Shown: positions 35,876 through 45,924 of the stretch, piece by piece | Layout of the letters: each line of letters begins with the position of its first letter | Numbering within the stretch: position 1 is the stretch's first letter | Source of the DNA: an uncultured Verrucomicrobiota bacterium | Lineage (GTDB): Bacteria; Verrucomicrobiota; Kiritimatiellia; CAIVKH01 | Length of the DNA stretch: 64,000 nt | Direction of reading: 5' to 3' | Assembly: GCA_937872895.1 (NCBI GenBank) | Contig: CALMUP010000013.1 | Span: 62,001-126,000, forward strand | Notes under the pieces: model-generated | The model's input: only the letters and a program-made list of their open reading frames with translations | The model's database searches: none | Told to the model about the DNA's origin: nothing | Program-made: the position numbers and the translations under genes

Positions 35876-36394
35876 ATGAAGAAGATCACAGGAATGATGG
35901 TGGCGTTGCTGGTGTCCGGCCTGGCCGTGCAGGCCGACAACGAGTGGGGCGTGTTCGGATCGGCCTGGTCGCCCTCCGACGGCGAGAATGGCTACGGCGG
36001 CGGCGTGAAGATCGGGATCGAGATGGTCGACCGCGTCCAGCTCGATATCCGCTACTCCCTCGTCAACAACCTCGAGGACGGTGACGTTTACCGCGACCTC
36101 GACGTCCAACCTCTCGAGTTCGGCCTCCATTTCGCCCTCCCGGCCGTCGGCCCGATCGAGCCGTATGTCGGCGTCGGCCTCGGGTATTACTTCATGGATG
36201 CCAAACCCGCGGTGGACGACGAGTGGGGTTTCAACACCTCCCTCGGCTTCGAATGGATCCTCTCCCGCTCCGGGGCCAGCTACGGCGAAACCGTCACCAA
36301 ACTCTTCGTCGAAGGCATGTACCGCAACGTCGAACCCGACGGCATCGACCTCAGCGGCTTCGGCGCCCAGGCCGGCCTGCTGATCGGCTGGTAA
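35876..36394 (+). CDS. Small exported outer-membrane beta-barrel-like protein
   Basis: The product is 172 residues with a signal peptide (MKKITGMMVALLVSGLAVQA). The rest alternates polar and hydrophobic residues in strands (VKIGIEMVDRVQLDIRYS, IEPYVGVGLGYYFMD, FGAQAGLLIGW) ending with an aromatic residue, as in OmpA/OmpW-like eight-strand barrels. It follows the PuuD-like gene by 66 nt. No specific function is indicated. Confidence 0.78.
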   Translation: MKKITGMMVALLVSGLAVQADNEWGVFGSAWSPSDGENGYGGGVKIGIEMVDRVQLDIRYSLVNNLEDGDVYRDLDVQPLEFGLHFALPAVGPIEPYVGVGLGYYFMDAKPAVDDEWGFNTSLGFEWILSRSGASYGETVTKLFVEGMYRNVEPDGIDLSGFGAQAGLLIGW

Positions 36395-36425
36395 CCCGCC
36401 CGTCACCTTGCCAACCCATCCGGAG

Positions 36426-36684
36426 GGGCAGGCTCCGCCTGCCCGATGCACAGCAAAAGACATGGCGATCCCCGCAGATAAGGCCATCGCCGCCGCAAAC
36501 CCAATCTTGCCGACCCACCCGGACCCGGAGGGGCAGGCTCCGCCTGCCCGATCCTGAACCACCACGCCGCCACGCGTGGGACCGGACCTTTCGCACGGGC
36601 GTAGCGTGAACCCAACGCGTCGAGGGCGACGCATTCCACCCCGCGGTGTGCCCACCCACCCGGAGGGGCAGGCTCCGCCTGCCC
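36426..36684. repeat. Three copies of a palindromic intergenic repeat
   Basis: The same 19-bp palindrome, GGGCAGGC-TCC-GCCTGCCC, occurs at 36426-36444, 36531-36549 and 36666-36684. Each time the flanking context is CCGGAG before it and a CCCA-rich stretch further left. These are REP-like elements in the 419-bp gap between the barrel gene and the next gene. The rest of that gap (36395-36813) shows no gene. Confidence 0.85.
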
Positions 36685-36813
36685 TTCTGCCCGGTTCGGT
36701 CAAGCCGCTGGTTGCCAGCCTCACCGCACGACACCGCCGCCGCGCCGGTGTTTTCCCCGTTGATGCATCGCGTCCTTCCGTGGCATGGTGCGGGCTGCAA
36801 CCGCGAGGAAACA

Positions 36814-37281
36814 ATGAAACAACTTGGATGGATGATGGCCCTCGTGGCCGGGATGGCCCTCGGCGGCCTGGCCGGTTGGAACGTCGGCACCCAGCGCGCC
36901 CGCAACGACATGGTCTTCTTCATGTCCCAGCTGGCCACCACCGACACCGTGAACATGGAGCGGGAAACCGCGCGCGCCTACCTGCAGGGCGAACCCGCCG
37001 AGGCCTACCACAAGCTCAAGGCCCTGCTCTATACCTACGGCCGCTACATCGATTGGCCGGAAATCCATCCCGGCGAGCGGGCCGAGCGCGACGGCTTCGC
37101 CATGGCCATCACCCACGGCCGCCTCGCCAACACCTGCGCCAAACTCGGCCTTACCGACGAAGCCCGGTTCCACCTCGAGCAGGCGCTCGCCCATCCGCTG
37201 CTCGCCGACGAAGCCACCCTCGAAAAACGCCTGACCAGCCTCGACCAGGCCGAACGCCGCGGGTTCGGCCTGCTTCCCTGA
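36814..37281 (+). CDS. Small membrane-anchored helical (TPR-like) protein
   Basis: The product is 155 residues. An N-terminal membrane segment (about 3-25, WMMALVAGMALGGLAGW) is followed by helices with TPR-like spacing (TARAYLQGEPAEAYHKLKAL, RLANTCAKLGLTDEARFHLEQAL). No enzymatic motif is seen. It has a GAGGAA ribosome site 8 bases upstream. It lies 67 nt before a cytochrome c gene. I do not recognise the family. Confidence 0.7.
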   Translation: MKQLGWMMALVAGMALGGLAGWNVGTQRARNDMVFFMSQLATTDTVNMERETARAYLQGEPAEAYHKLKALLYTYGRYIDWPEIHPGERAERDGFAMAITHGRLANTCAKLGLTDEARFHLEQALAHPLLADEATLEKRLTSLDQAERRGFGLLP

Positions 37282-37348
37282 CGAATCGGCGCTTGAGAAC
37301 ACGTCGGTTCTGTGGGATATTCCACCTGTTTAACCAACAGGAGTTCGA

Positions 37349-37723
37349 ATGCACGCACTGCGTATTCTGGCAATGATGGCGCTGGTTGCCGGCTTGGCCG
37401 CGACGACCCGGGCGGAAGAAGAGTTCAAGATCAGCGGCGACCCGGCCAAGGGTGAAGCCAGCTACAAGATGTACTGCGTCGCCTGCCACGGCGCCACCGG
37501 CGCGGGCGATGGCGCTGCCGCCGCCGCGCTGAACCCCAAGCCGCGCGCGCTGAATGACAAGGCCTACATGGACACCCTGTCCGACCAGCACATCTACACC
37601 GTCATCAAGGACGGCGGGGCTGCCGTCGGCAAGTCGATGTTCATGACCGCCTGGGGCGCGATCCTCAAGGAAGACCAGGCCATCCACGACGTTGCCGCCT
37701 ACGTCCGCACCCTTGCCCACTAA
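37349..37723 (+). CDS. Exported monohaem cytochrome c
   Basis: The product is 124 residues with a signal peptide (about 1-23). The haem site is YCVACHGATGAGDG and the Met ligand is probably in GKSMFMTAWGAILKEDQ. The fold is class I cytochrome c. It is likely a periplasmic electron carrier; the PuuD-like cytochrome protein 1.5 kb upstream is a possible partner but lies in another unit. A terminator follows at 37748. Confidence 0.9.
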   Translation: MHALRILAMMALVAGLAATTRAEEEFKISGDPAKGEASYKMYCVACHGATGAGDGAAAAALNPKPRALNDKAYMDTLSDQHIYTVIKDGGAAVGKSMFMTAWGAILKEDQAIHDVAAYVRTLAH

Positions 37724-37747
37724 GTCCCGGCCCGCCCGGTGACGCCA

Positions 37748-37779
37748 GCGGCCCTCCATGGCGGGGGGCCGCTTTTTTT
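37748..37779 (+). terminator. Rho-independent terminator after the cytochrome c gene
   Basis: The stem GCGGCCC (37748-37754) pairs with GGGCCGC (37766-37772), followed by TTTTTTT (37773-37779). It separates the cytochrome gene from queF. The following 37785-37806 bases contain a CTTTG-rich run (TTTGCGTCCTTTGTGCCTTT), a low-complexity motif with no known role here. Confidence 0.88.
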
Positions 37780-37825
37780 ATCTTCATCCTTTGCGTCCTT
37801 TGTGCCTTTGCGTTAAACAATCCCC

Positions 37826-38248
37826 ATGACGACGAAACCGACCAAGCCCGGCAAGTTGACCCGCCTGCACGAGAACGATAAGAACTACCCGAAGGTTCCC
37901 TCCGGCGACATCCTCGAGGTGTTCGAGAACAAGTACCCGCAGCGCGACTACCTGATCACCTTCGACTGCCCCGAGTTCACCTCGGTGTGCCCGGTCACCG
38001 GCCAGCCCGACTTCGGCAAGATCGTCATCGAATACTGCCCCGACACCTACTGCATCGAAAGCAAGTCGCTGAAGCTGTACCTCGGCGCCTACCGCAACGA
38101 GGGCTCCTTCGCCGAACAGATCGTCAACCGCGTGCTCGAGGATTGCGTCAACGCCTGCCAGCCCCGCTCCATGATCGTCACCGGCCACTTCACCGCCCGC
38201 GGCGGCATTGCCATCAAGGTCGAAGCCGGCTACACCGCCGACGCATAA
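37826..38248 (+). CDS. queF: NADPH-dependent preQ0 reductase QueF (type I)
   Basis: The product is 140 residues, the length of unimodular QueF. The catalytic Cys is in FTSVCPVTGQPDFG, and the QueF motif is ESKSLKLYL. The enzyme reduces the nitrile preQ0 to preQ1 in queuosine tRNA modification. No other queuosine gene is next to it. The ATG at 37826 has no strong ribosome site (CAATCCCC precedes it). Confidence 0.95.
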   Translation: MTTKPTKPGKLTRLHENDKNYPKVPSGDILEVFENKYPQRDYLITFDCPEFTSVCPVTGQPDFGKIVIEYCPDTYCIESKSLKLYLGAYRNEGSFAEQIVNRVLEDCVNACQPRSMIVTGHFTARGGIAIKVEAGYTADA

Positions 38249-38296
38249 CCCCCCCTCCGCCCCATACGCGTACACCCACTCGTACACGCCCCCATC

Positions 38297-38370
38297 CCGC
38301 CCAAGGCGGATCCCCCTCGGCAGACACCCATTCCCTTCTATCCGTGTCCATTCGAGTTCATCCGCAGTTA
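38297..38370 (+). repeat. Dispersed repeat, left copy flanking the secreted-protein operon
   Basis: A GC-rich part (CGCCCAAGGCGGATCC) is followed by TTCTATCCGTGTCCATTCG. A second copy in the same orientation lies at 50171-50250, about 12 kb away, just beyond the operon. The two share the order and most bases of both parts. The rest of the gap 38249-38535 has no gene I can support. Confidence 0.8.
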
Positions 38371-38535
38371 CCCCGCAACGCGTTACGCATCATGTTCGTC
38401 CCTCCCAGTCGTACATCGCCATCCAACCCAACATCCCCCTGTTGGTAGTGCGCCCGTAAGGGCGCATGCCCTGATGCGCGCTACTCCTTCACGGACAGCA
38501 CGTTGCGCGGCCAAACAAAAAAACCAAAAAACCGC

Positions 38536-38563
38536 TTGCCAAATCGAAGCGCTTCGATAAAAC
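38536..38563 (+). promoter_or_regulatory. Promoter with a 16-bp palindromic operator in its spacer
   Basis: TTGCCA (38536-38541) and TAAAAC (38558-38563) are 16 bp apart. The spacer is almost wholly a perfect palindrome, ATCGAAGC|GCTTCGAT (38543-38558), of the kind bound by LacI-family repressors. It lies 82 bases before the large calcium-repeat gene. The pattern suggests a repressor that blocks RNA polymerase directly. No LacI gene is in the window. Confidence 0.6.
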
Positions 38564-38644
38564 AATTGACTGTGTCGCGTGAGTGCACCCCAAGGAGGTC
38601 GCTCACCGATATCGGACCGGTGAAAGCCGGGCTCAAAGGAGAGT

Positions 38645-41600
38645 ATGTCCCGCTCGCGTTCGTTCGTTCAATGGCTCATCGCCATCGCCGTAGGTCTCGG
38701 TCTCGGCGGGGTGGTCTTTGGTTTTCCCTCGTGGATCGGGGTGTACGGATCCTACTCCCGCCACGACGGACGGAACCCGGGTACCTTCACGGTCCTGATG
38801 AACCAGGACTACCCGGGACTGAAAGCGGAAGTGGGCATCAAGATCGGCACCGGCTCGTGGCGCATGCTCCCGATGACCCGGACCGGCAGTGTCAGCATCA
38901 ACTCCATCTGGTCTTGCACGCCCTCGACGCCGTTCCCGCTCGATACCCCGATCGAATACTTTTTCGTCGGCTCCGATGCCACCGGCGCACGCATCTGGGA
39001 CAACCGCAACACCGCCAACTACGCCCTGTTCTTTCCCGGACCGAAGCCGTTGCAATGGGCCGGGAATGTAAGCCATTGGCCGCCGACCGGCCAGATAAAG
39101 CCCACCGATGATGTCTGGGTGAACGTGGAAACCTGGCCGGTCGGTGCCGCCGTCTCGGTGGAGGTCACCTATACGACCAACGGCTGGCAATCGGCCCACG
39201 CCGTCGCGATGAACCGTGCCGGACAACGCGGCAACAACGATTGGTGGAACGCGAACCTGCGGTCGTTTTTTGGTGGTTCTTCCATCGAGTACTTCATGAA
39301 GGTGCGCGATGGACGCGGAACCAACACCTGGGTCAACGACAGCGCCCGCAATTACCGCGCGACCGTGAACCGCGGCCTTGCCGCCGGCTGGGTGGGAAAT
39401 CAATCGGCCTGGCCACCCGACGGAAGCGTACGCGCCGATACGGACTTCTGGTTGAATGTGGAGTCATGGCCGCTGGGCGCAGGTCGTTTCGCCACCGCCC
39501 GCTACAGCGTCAACGGGTTCGTCTGGTACGACGAGCCGATGGTGCGCGCCGGACAACGCGGCAACAACGACTGGTGGCACCTGAACCTCGGTGCGTTTCC
39601 CCCCGGCGCGACCATCTACTACCAGACCGAAGTCACCGACCAGAACGGCGCACGACTCACCGCAGCGCAAGCCATGACCGGAACCCGCGTCACCGCCTCG
39701 CCAACCGACACCGACCAGGACGGCCTGCCCGACGACTGGGAACTCTTCTGGTGGTCCAACCTCTCGGCCTCGGCAGTTGATAACCCTGACCTTGATGGTC
39801 TTCCCGGGATACCGTTCGAGAATCAACTTGAGTGGAGCACCGGCACCGAACCGACCATCTCCAACGAGACCGCTACCCTGGCCCTGATCCATCGCCCGGC
39901 CATACCCTGGTCCGGCGGTGCGCTCCGGCTCTCCTACAATGCATCCGTTCATGGGCGCATGACCAACCCGGCCTTGGCCCGCCTGACCACTGATGGCGTA
40001 CGTACCACGTTGGTCGCCTTCGCGCACCAGCCTGATCGTATGCGTCATGAAGCAACCCTGCTGGCGCCGGTTGCCACCCAGCTTGTGGTCGATGTGCTGG
40101 GTGAACGGAACGAGATAGACAACAACCGCGGACTATCCTGGCGCATCGCGATCCGATCTCCTGCCGGTGGACAATCGCCCGATACAGATCAGGATACCCT
40201 GACCGATGCGTGGGAGTTGCGGCATGGACTGGATCCGTTCTCAAGCTCCGGCTTGCATGGCGCACAAGGAGATCCGGACCAGGATGGAATCCCCAATCAC
40301 GAAGAGCAGTCCATGGGAACCGATCCGCAACGGAAGAACTTCCGCCGCAGTCACGCCTCGGTCAGCTTGGCCGGTTCGTTCAACCAATGGGTGGTTGCCG
40401 CTTCGAACATGCAGTTGGTTTCCGACTTCCTCTGGCAAGCCGACATAGCCTTCTCCAACACCACCGAGGCAACCTTCAAGTTCGCGGCCGACAACTCATG
40501 GGCGGTGAACTGGGGCGATGCCAACCCCACCAATACCTTGCGCCCGCTTTACGGTATCGTTGAGGCAGGATCCGCCAACATCACGATGCGGTCTCGCCCG
40601 GTTCTGCACGGAACCTACCGCTTTCAGTTTAATGACCAGTCGAAGGTCTATTCCGTCATGCGCTTGGATAACGAGGACTCGGACCGCGATGGGCTTCCCG
40701 ATGAATGGGAAATGGGTTTCTTGGGAACCCTGCAACACACCAGGACATCCGATCAGGACGCGGATGGTCTCGACAACGCTCGTGAATGGACTCTTGGTAC
40801 CCATCCCGCGAAGGCTGACACCGACGGGGATGGCCTCTCCGATGGTTTTGAGATGAATCTCCTTCAAACCGATCCGTTACGCGTGGATACCGATGGCGAC
40901 AGTGTATCCGATGGCCGCGAAGTGGAAGTCGGGCTGGATGCCAAAAAGAGCCGCACGTACACCGTCGCCGATGACGCAACCCTTGCCCCGTCCATGCAAA
41001 CCTTGGCAACCGGCTTTACCGATCATGACCGAGATGGAATGCCCGACAGCTGGGAAGCCCTTCACGGATTAAACACCAACCTGTTTGTTGACCGCTTCCA
41101 CGACGCCGATGGCGACGGAATTGCCAACGGGTTCGAGTATGAAAATGGCACTGATCCCCACCGGACCGATACCGATAGCGATGGAATGAACGATGGATTC
41201 GAGTTGCAAATGGGTCTCTCCGCCAAAGGTGAGGATGTACGCGGTTATCCCCATATCACCTGGGAGGGGACACTGGATCCGGATCGCGACGGCATCACCA
41301 CGATCGACGAGTATACACAGGGCACAAATCCACGCTTGATGGACACCGATGGCGACCGATATCCCGACGACTTCGAGTTGGCCTGGGGTTCTGACCCGCG
41401 CATCAAAACCAATTATCCGGGAATGGCCATTCCGCATGTCCGCAGCGAGAGCGCATCGGTATTTGTGCGCGACGATTTAAATTTTGCAGAAACCTCCACC
41501 GAGACCTATTCCCTGACTCGGGCCATCGAGCGGGCGATCGGAAGCGGCCAAACCCACCCGATCATCAAGGTGTACCCGGGCACGTACTATGGCTCTATTC

Positions 41601-44587
41601 GTCGGGAGGATGTGGTTCGTATCCCGACCAATAAAAAGCTGCTGATCATCGCCATGGAAGGGCCGCAGCAAACCGCTATCGTGGGTAGCGATGACCTGTT
41701 TGCCGTGGAAATGACCCATAATGTCACGCTCGATGGCTTCACTATCCGGCACGATCCGACTACCCGCGGTGGTGGCGTTAAAACCATCCGCGAGTCGGCT
41801 CAGCAGTCCAGTGCTGTCATCAACCGGTGTGTAATTACCGATCACTCCGCGGACGGAATCGCCGTGTACGCGCCGACCATCGTGGCCAACACCCTGATCA
41901 CCCGCAACGCCGGCCCCGGTATCGCCCACTACCGGCCCTATCCGCAAGAGATATTCCACCTTGGGATCTATAACTGCTCTCTGGTCGATAACCACTACGC
42001 CGGTTCACCGGCCCGTGTGGATGTCTCGTTTGCAAATGTCGATATCGTCAACTCCATCATCCGAAACAATGAACAATTTCCCGCAGCCACCGAGGGACTG
42101 ATCGCCAGCCAAACCGTCTTTTCGGTCTCCGATTCGCTGGTCCAGTTATCGACCAACCTCCATCCCAATCCCCAGGGAACCGGCAAGTTCTATGAGCTGG
42201 ATGCCCGGTTGAATTCGTGTGGATATGCTACCCAGGCCACCCCTCCGGCGAACACCAACGCTTGGCCTCGCCTCGGCGTTCTTCCTTGGGATCAGACCGA
42301 TCTTTTCCTCGAATCCCGCCCGTGGTATTTCGGAGTTCCCTACGCACCAGCCTACGGCGCCGACCACAACGGACCCGGAAACCGATTTGACCACCCATGC
42401 CTCTCGTACCAGGGCGATGACTTCGATGGGGATGGGCTGTCAGACGCCGAGGAACAAACCTTGGGCTCCAACCCGCTTGACTGGGATACCGACCGCGATG
42501 GACTTCAAGACGATGACGAAGCGCTCGTATGGTTTACCGACCCGGCGCGTGCGGATATGGACAACGACGGGTTGTCGGATTGGGATGAAGTCATTCGCTA
42601 CCACACCCGACCCGACCTCGCCGATACCGACGGCGATGGAATATCCGATACCCACGAGATCCAACTCCTGGGCACGAACCCCCGCTTGGCTGACACGGAC
42701 GGGGATGGCGTCTCGGACGCCCAACAGGACAGCGATGGTGATGGATTATCCAACATCGACGAGTTGTTGATCCATAAAACCAACCCCATCCGAACCGACA
42801 GCGACGGCGACAGGTTGTCCGATTGGGTGGAAATCACGCTGACCCTGACCAACCCGCTCAAAACGGACTCCGATAACGACGGGATCTCCGATGACGACGA
42901 GGATCCGGATGCCGATGGCCTGATCAACCTGCTGGAGGTCATCGGCTTGGGTATGCCCAAAACCAATCCCCTCGTTACCGACAGCGACGGCGATGGGTTG
43001 AGCGACGGCCTTGAAGTCGATGTTCTCCAGACCAACCCGCTTGCCGCTGATTCCGATGCCAATGGGATCCTTGACGCCGATGAGGACTATGACGGCGATG
43101 GCCTGACCACCGCGGATGAAATGGGCGTCTACGGCACCGATCCGCAACGTTTCGATACCGACGGTGATGGCCTGGATGATGGCGTTGAGGTTTTAATCAC
43201 CCTGACCGATCCCTTGTCGGCCGACAGCGACGGGAATGGCGTGACCGATGATCAAGAGGACCTCGATGGAGATGGGTGGTCAACCCGGGAGGAACTCATT
43301 TATACCGGAACGCACCCCCGCCTTGCCGACACCGACGGTGACGGATTGCGTGACAGCGAGGAGGAGGATTCCGATCCTCGTGATCCCGATACCGACGACG
43401 ACGGCGTATCCGATGGCTTCGAGGTCAACACCTTGAATACGAATCCCCGGACGGCAGATACGGACGGCAATGGCGTACCGGACGGGGAGGAAGACCCGGA
43501 CCAAGATGGATTGACCAATCACGACGAGGAACAAGCGCGCACCAACCCCATCGACGCCGACTCCGATGCGGATGGCTTGTCCGATGCGGAGGAGGTTTCG
43601 CAAACGCTGACCGATCCGAATCGCGCGGATTCCGATGGCGACGGCCTCGCCGACCCGCTGGACGATCAGGACGCCGATCTTCTCGGCAACCTCGTCGAAC
43701 TGGACCTGACCCTTACCTCCCCGACCAATCCCGATTCCGATCACGATGGTGTCTTGGACTCCGCTGAAGATCCGGATGCGGACGGCCTGACCAACCTCGA
43801 CGAAGTAACGGCCACGTTCACGGATCCGCATCGATTCGACACCGATAGCGACGGCTTGAGTGACGCCGATGAACACATCCGCTACCGAACCAACCCGAAC
43901 CACCCCGACACCGATGGCGATGGCCTGACCGATGCCGATGAGCTACGCATCACCTTGACGGATCCGTTGCGTGCGGATTCGGACGGGAATGGAGTCAACG
44001 ACGGCGACGAAGATCCCGATGGAGATGGCCTGACCAACCGCGAGGAAACCCGGCTGACCGGAACCAATCCCCATCAATACGATACCAACGGCGATGGCCA
44101 GTCGGATGCGCACGATGATCAGGATGACGATGGATTGACCAACGAGCAGGAAGCCCGTTCGTCCAACAGTGACCCACGGAAGGCCGACACCGACGGTGAT
44201 GGCCTGACCGATGGCCAGGAGTGGCTTGTTCATCATACCCGGCCCGACACCGATGATACCGATGGGGATGGCCTTCGCGACGGCGACGAAATCAATGCGT
44301 CGGGATTACTCGACACCGATGGAATTTCCACCGACCCGATCACGGCCGACACCGATGGCGACGGCTATTCGGACGGAGATGAAGCTGCATCAGGCATGAA
44401 CGCGCTTCAGTCGGCGGATGGACACAGCAAGTTGAGCGCCGCACGCACCTGGGCCGTTGGATATGCCCGCGCGCTCGGTGTTCCCGTCCCGGAGTTCAAC
44501 CATCCCCCTGGGAGTCCGGCTGATCTGGCCGCCCTTGACCAACTGATGTCCCAGCTGGAGCAGCGTATGGTGGAGGTTAAACCGTGA
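38645..44587 (+). CDS. Giant exported calcium-binding (thrombospondin type 3 repeat) protein with beta-helix
   Basis: The product is 1980 residues. A signal sequence occupies about 1-27. Beta-rich modules up to about 340 include two similar copies of RAGQRGNNDWW. An E-set/glycogen-binding-like domain lies near 570-670 (SVSLAGSFNQWVV). A first block of Asp-rich repeats spans about 680-925, and a parallel beta-helix 930-1210 (VEMTHNVTLDGFTIRHDPTTRGGG). A second block of roughly 25 repeats on the pattern DTDGDGLSDxxE with TNP then spans 1258-1925. Such repeats bind calcium and form stiff stalks. AAAGGAG precedes the ATG. It heads a four-gene operon; the next gene overlaps by GTGA. It is probably a surface or matrix protein; the target is unknown. 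Confidence 0.9.
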   Translation: MSRSRSFVQWLIAIAVGLGLGGVVFGFPSWIGVYGSYSRHDGRNPGTFTVLMNQDYPGLKAEVGIKIGTGSWRMLPMTRTGSVSINSIWSCTPSTPFPLDTPIEYFFVGSDATGARIWDNRNTANYALFFPGPKPLQWAGNVSHWPPTGQIKPTDDVWVNVETWPVGAAVSVEVTYTTNGWQSAHAVAMNRAGQRGNNDWWNANLRSFFGGSSIEYFMKVRDGRGTNTWVNDSARNYRATVNRGLAAGWVGNQSAWPPDGSVRADTDFWLNVESWPLGAGRFATARYSVNGFVWYDEPMVRAGQRGNNDWWHLNLGAFPPGATIYYQTEVTDQNGARLTAAQAMTGTRVTASPTDTDQDGLPDDWELFWWSNLSASAVDNPDLDGLPGIPFENQLEWSTGTEPTISNETATLALIHRPAIPWSGGALRLSYNASVHGRMTNPALARLTTDGVRTTLVAFAHQPDRMRHEATLLAPVATQLVVDVLGERNEIDNNRGLSWRIAIRSPAGGQSPDTDQDTLTDAWELRHGLDPFSSSGLHGAQGDPDQDGIPNHEEQSMGTDPQRKNFRRSHASVSLAGSFNQWVVAASNMQLVSDFLWQADIAFSNTTEATFKFAADNSWAVNWGDANPTNTLRPLYGIVEAGSANITMRSRPVLHGTYRFQFNDQSKVYSVMRLDNEDSDRDGLPDEWEMGFLGTLQHTRTSDQDADGLDNAREWTLGTHPAKADTDGDGLSDGFEMNLLQTDPLRVDTDGDSVSDGREVEVGLDAKKSRTYTVADDATLAPSMQTLATGFTDHDRDGMPDSWEALHGLNTNLFVDRFHDADGDGIANGFEYENGTDPHRTDTDSDGMNDGFELQMGLSAKGEDVRGYPHITWEGTLDPDRDGITTIDEYTQGTNPRLMDTDGDRYPDDFELAWGSDPRIKTNYPGMAIPHVRSESASVFVRDDLNFAETSTETYSLTRAIERAIGSGQTHPIIKVYPGTYYGSIRREDVVRIPTNKKLLIIAMEGPQQTAIVGSDDLFAVEMTHNVTLDGFTIRHDPTTRGGGVKTIRESAQQSSAVINRCVITDHSADGIAVYAPTIVANTLITRNAGPGIAHYRPYPQEIFHLGIYNCSLVDNHYAGSPARVDVSFANVDIVNSIIRNNEQFPAATEGLIASQTVFSVSDSLVQLSTNLHPNPQGTGKFYELDARLNSCGYATQATPPANTNAWPRLGVLPWDQTDLFLESRPWYFGVPYAPAYGADHNGPGNRFDHPCLSYQGDDFDGDGLSDAEEQTLGSNPLDWDTDRDGLQDDDEALVWFTDPARADMDNDGLSDWDEVIRYHTRPDLADTDGDGISDTHEIQLLGTNPRLADTDGDGVSDAQQDSDGDGLSNIDELLIHKTNPIRTDSDGDRLSDWVEITLTLTNPLKTDSDNDGISDDDEDPDADGLINLLEVIGLGMPKTNPLVTDSDGDGLSDGLEVDVLQTNPLAADSDANGILDADEDYDGDGLTTADEMGVYGTDPQRFDTDGDGLDDGVEVLITLTDPLSADSDGNGVTDDQEDLDGDGWSTREELIYTGTHPRLADTDGDGLRDSEEEDSDPRDPDTDDDGVSDGFEVNTLNTNPRTADTDGNGVPDGEEDPDQDGLTNHDEEQARTNPIDADSDADGLSDAEEVSQTLTDPNRADSDGDGLADPLDDQDADLLGNLVELDLTLTSPTNPDSDHDGVLDSAEDPDADGLTNLDEVTATFTDPHRFDTDSDGLSDADEHIRYRTNPNHPDTDGDGLTDADELRITLTDPLRADSDGNGVNDGDEDPDGDGLTNREETRLTGTNPHQYDTNGDGQSDAHDDQDDDGLTNEQEARSSNSDPRKADTDGDGLTDGQEWLVHHTRPDTDDTDGDGLRDGDEINASGLLDTDGISTDPITADTDGDGYSDGDEAASGMNALQSADGHSKLSAARTWAVGYARALGVPVPEFNHPPGSPADLAALDQLMSQLEQRMVEVKP

Positions 44588-45924
44588 AAGATGCGGGATG
44601 GATCATGGTCTGTGCTCTTTCCATGGTGGCCAGTGTATCCCACGCGGCCTCCTTTGCGGCGCGGCCAACATTGGCCCAGGCGGAAAAATGGGTGAACAAG
44701 GCCGCTCATACCCTGCTTGTCTTGGATGAACGTCGGGTGGCCACCTCCGACCACCAATGGCCACAAGGGCGCCGCACCCGATCCGGCTCGATCAGCAACC
44801 TGGTGTCGTTTTTGAAACAGGACGCCGTATCGCTGGCGTCCCAGTACCTCGACCAGTCGAAGGCTCCGAGCGGAAATTACAACGAATGGTTCAAGCAGAA
44901 TCCCTCCCTGCCATTGCCGCAGTACAACCGGAATTCCCTGATCATTCACGCCGGCGTTCCCTCCGACGTCGAGGGCAAAACCCCTGGCACCGTCATCGCC
45001 AACCTCGGCCCTGCATCATCCACCCACGGCCTGGACGCCTGCGCCGCGATGATTGCGAAACTAACCTGGTTGCCGGTGCGGCAAATTGCACAGACGAACA
45101 TGGTTTACACTGCGAGAGAGGATCGCTCGTATTCCCGCTCCGTTCAGAAATACGACATTGGGAAGGTGGATACGACCACCTTTAAGACCACCTGTTCTGT
45201 CGATGTGTATCGGGAGACGCTGGTGGGTGGCGATGCCGTCGTACCATCATGCAAACTCCCCGCAGAACCTGTTGTGCAGGAAAATGAGCACGACGGCCCT
45301 GCGGAGTGGAGGATTCAAGGGACATCGAGTTATGGACGGAACGAAACGTGGTTTCGAGAAGATGGGTTTTGTCAGCCCTGTGGCGAGGAGCGCCAATGGA
45401 ACCTCAGCCACTTTCTTGTCGAAAGCGCATCGCAAGAGTACCAGAAGACGACCTCGAAAAAATCTCGCGCCTACACGCAAGCAAAACCAAGCGTCAAGGG
45501 CGACTTCGATGTTTATGTCACGCTTGAGTTTTCAGTTCGGAGCGGAGAGACCAACTATAGCACCAGCATGGTTAATTGCTACGATGTAACGACTAATAGG
45601 TATATAGTTCCTCCGTGGAATCCCGCATGGCCGGTTACCGCGGTGAAGGCAGGGTCTGGTTCGATAAGCCAGTTTGGCCGTTCGTCAACAGTCTGGCTGA
45701 CTCCACCGGTCAACATTACCCTGCCGGAAACAATCATCGAAACGGAGAGAGGCAGAAGGTTCTGTGATGGAAGCGGAGGCGGCGCTGGTATCGGACAACA
45801 GTGCACGGGGAGTACAGGTTTGGATACCGCCTCTGAATCTTGCTCGCTGATCATTCCGGCAGCGCATGCAAGCATGCGAGCTTCGCATGCACTGGTTAAA
45901 GTTCAGCCGAGGTACATGCCATGA
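44584..45924 (+). CDS. Exported protein of unknown function
   Basis: The product is 446 residues from a GTG overlapping the upstream stop (GTGA). An N-terminal signal (WIMVCALSMVASVSHA) is followed by a region I cannot match to a family. Several Cys are present (LDACAAMIAKL, FKTTCSVDVY, VVPSCKLP, FCQPCGEERQW, SESCSLII), enough for disulfides. No catalytic signature is visible. The 3' part has lower GC than the first half of the operon. Placement between a giant calcium-repeat protein and a hydrolase suggests a shared extracellular task. Confidence 0.75.
   Translation: MKDAGWIMVCALSMVASVSHAASFAARPTLAQAEKWVNKAAHTLLVLDERRVATSDHQWPQGRRTRSGSISNLVSFLKQDAVSLASQYLDQSKAPSGNYNEWFKQNPSLPLPQYNRNSLIIHAGVPSDVEGKTPGTVIANLGPASSTHGLDACAAMIAKLTWLPVRQIAQTNMVYTAREDRSYSRSVQKYDIGKVDTTTFKTTCSVDVYRETLVGGDAVVPSCKLPAEPVVQENEHDGPAEWRIQGTSSYGRNETWFREDGFCQPCGEERQWNLSHFLVESASQEYQKTTSKKSRAYTQAKPSVKGDFDVYVTLEFSVRSGETNYSTSMVNCYDVTTNRYIVPPWNPAWPVTAVKAGSGSISQFGRSSTVWLTPPVNITLPETIIETERGRRFCDGSGGGAGIGQQCTGSTGLDTASESCSLIIPAAHASMRASHALVKVQPRYMP

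Noticed and set aside
32039..36814. 1591-codon open frame on the minus strand
   Set aside because: Antisense to the RND transporter, PuuD-like gene and barrel gene; it also runs through the palindromic repeats.
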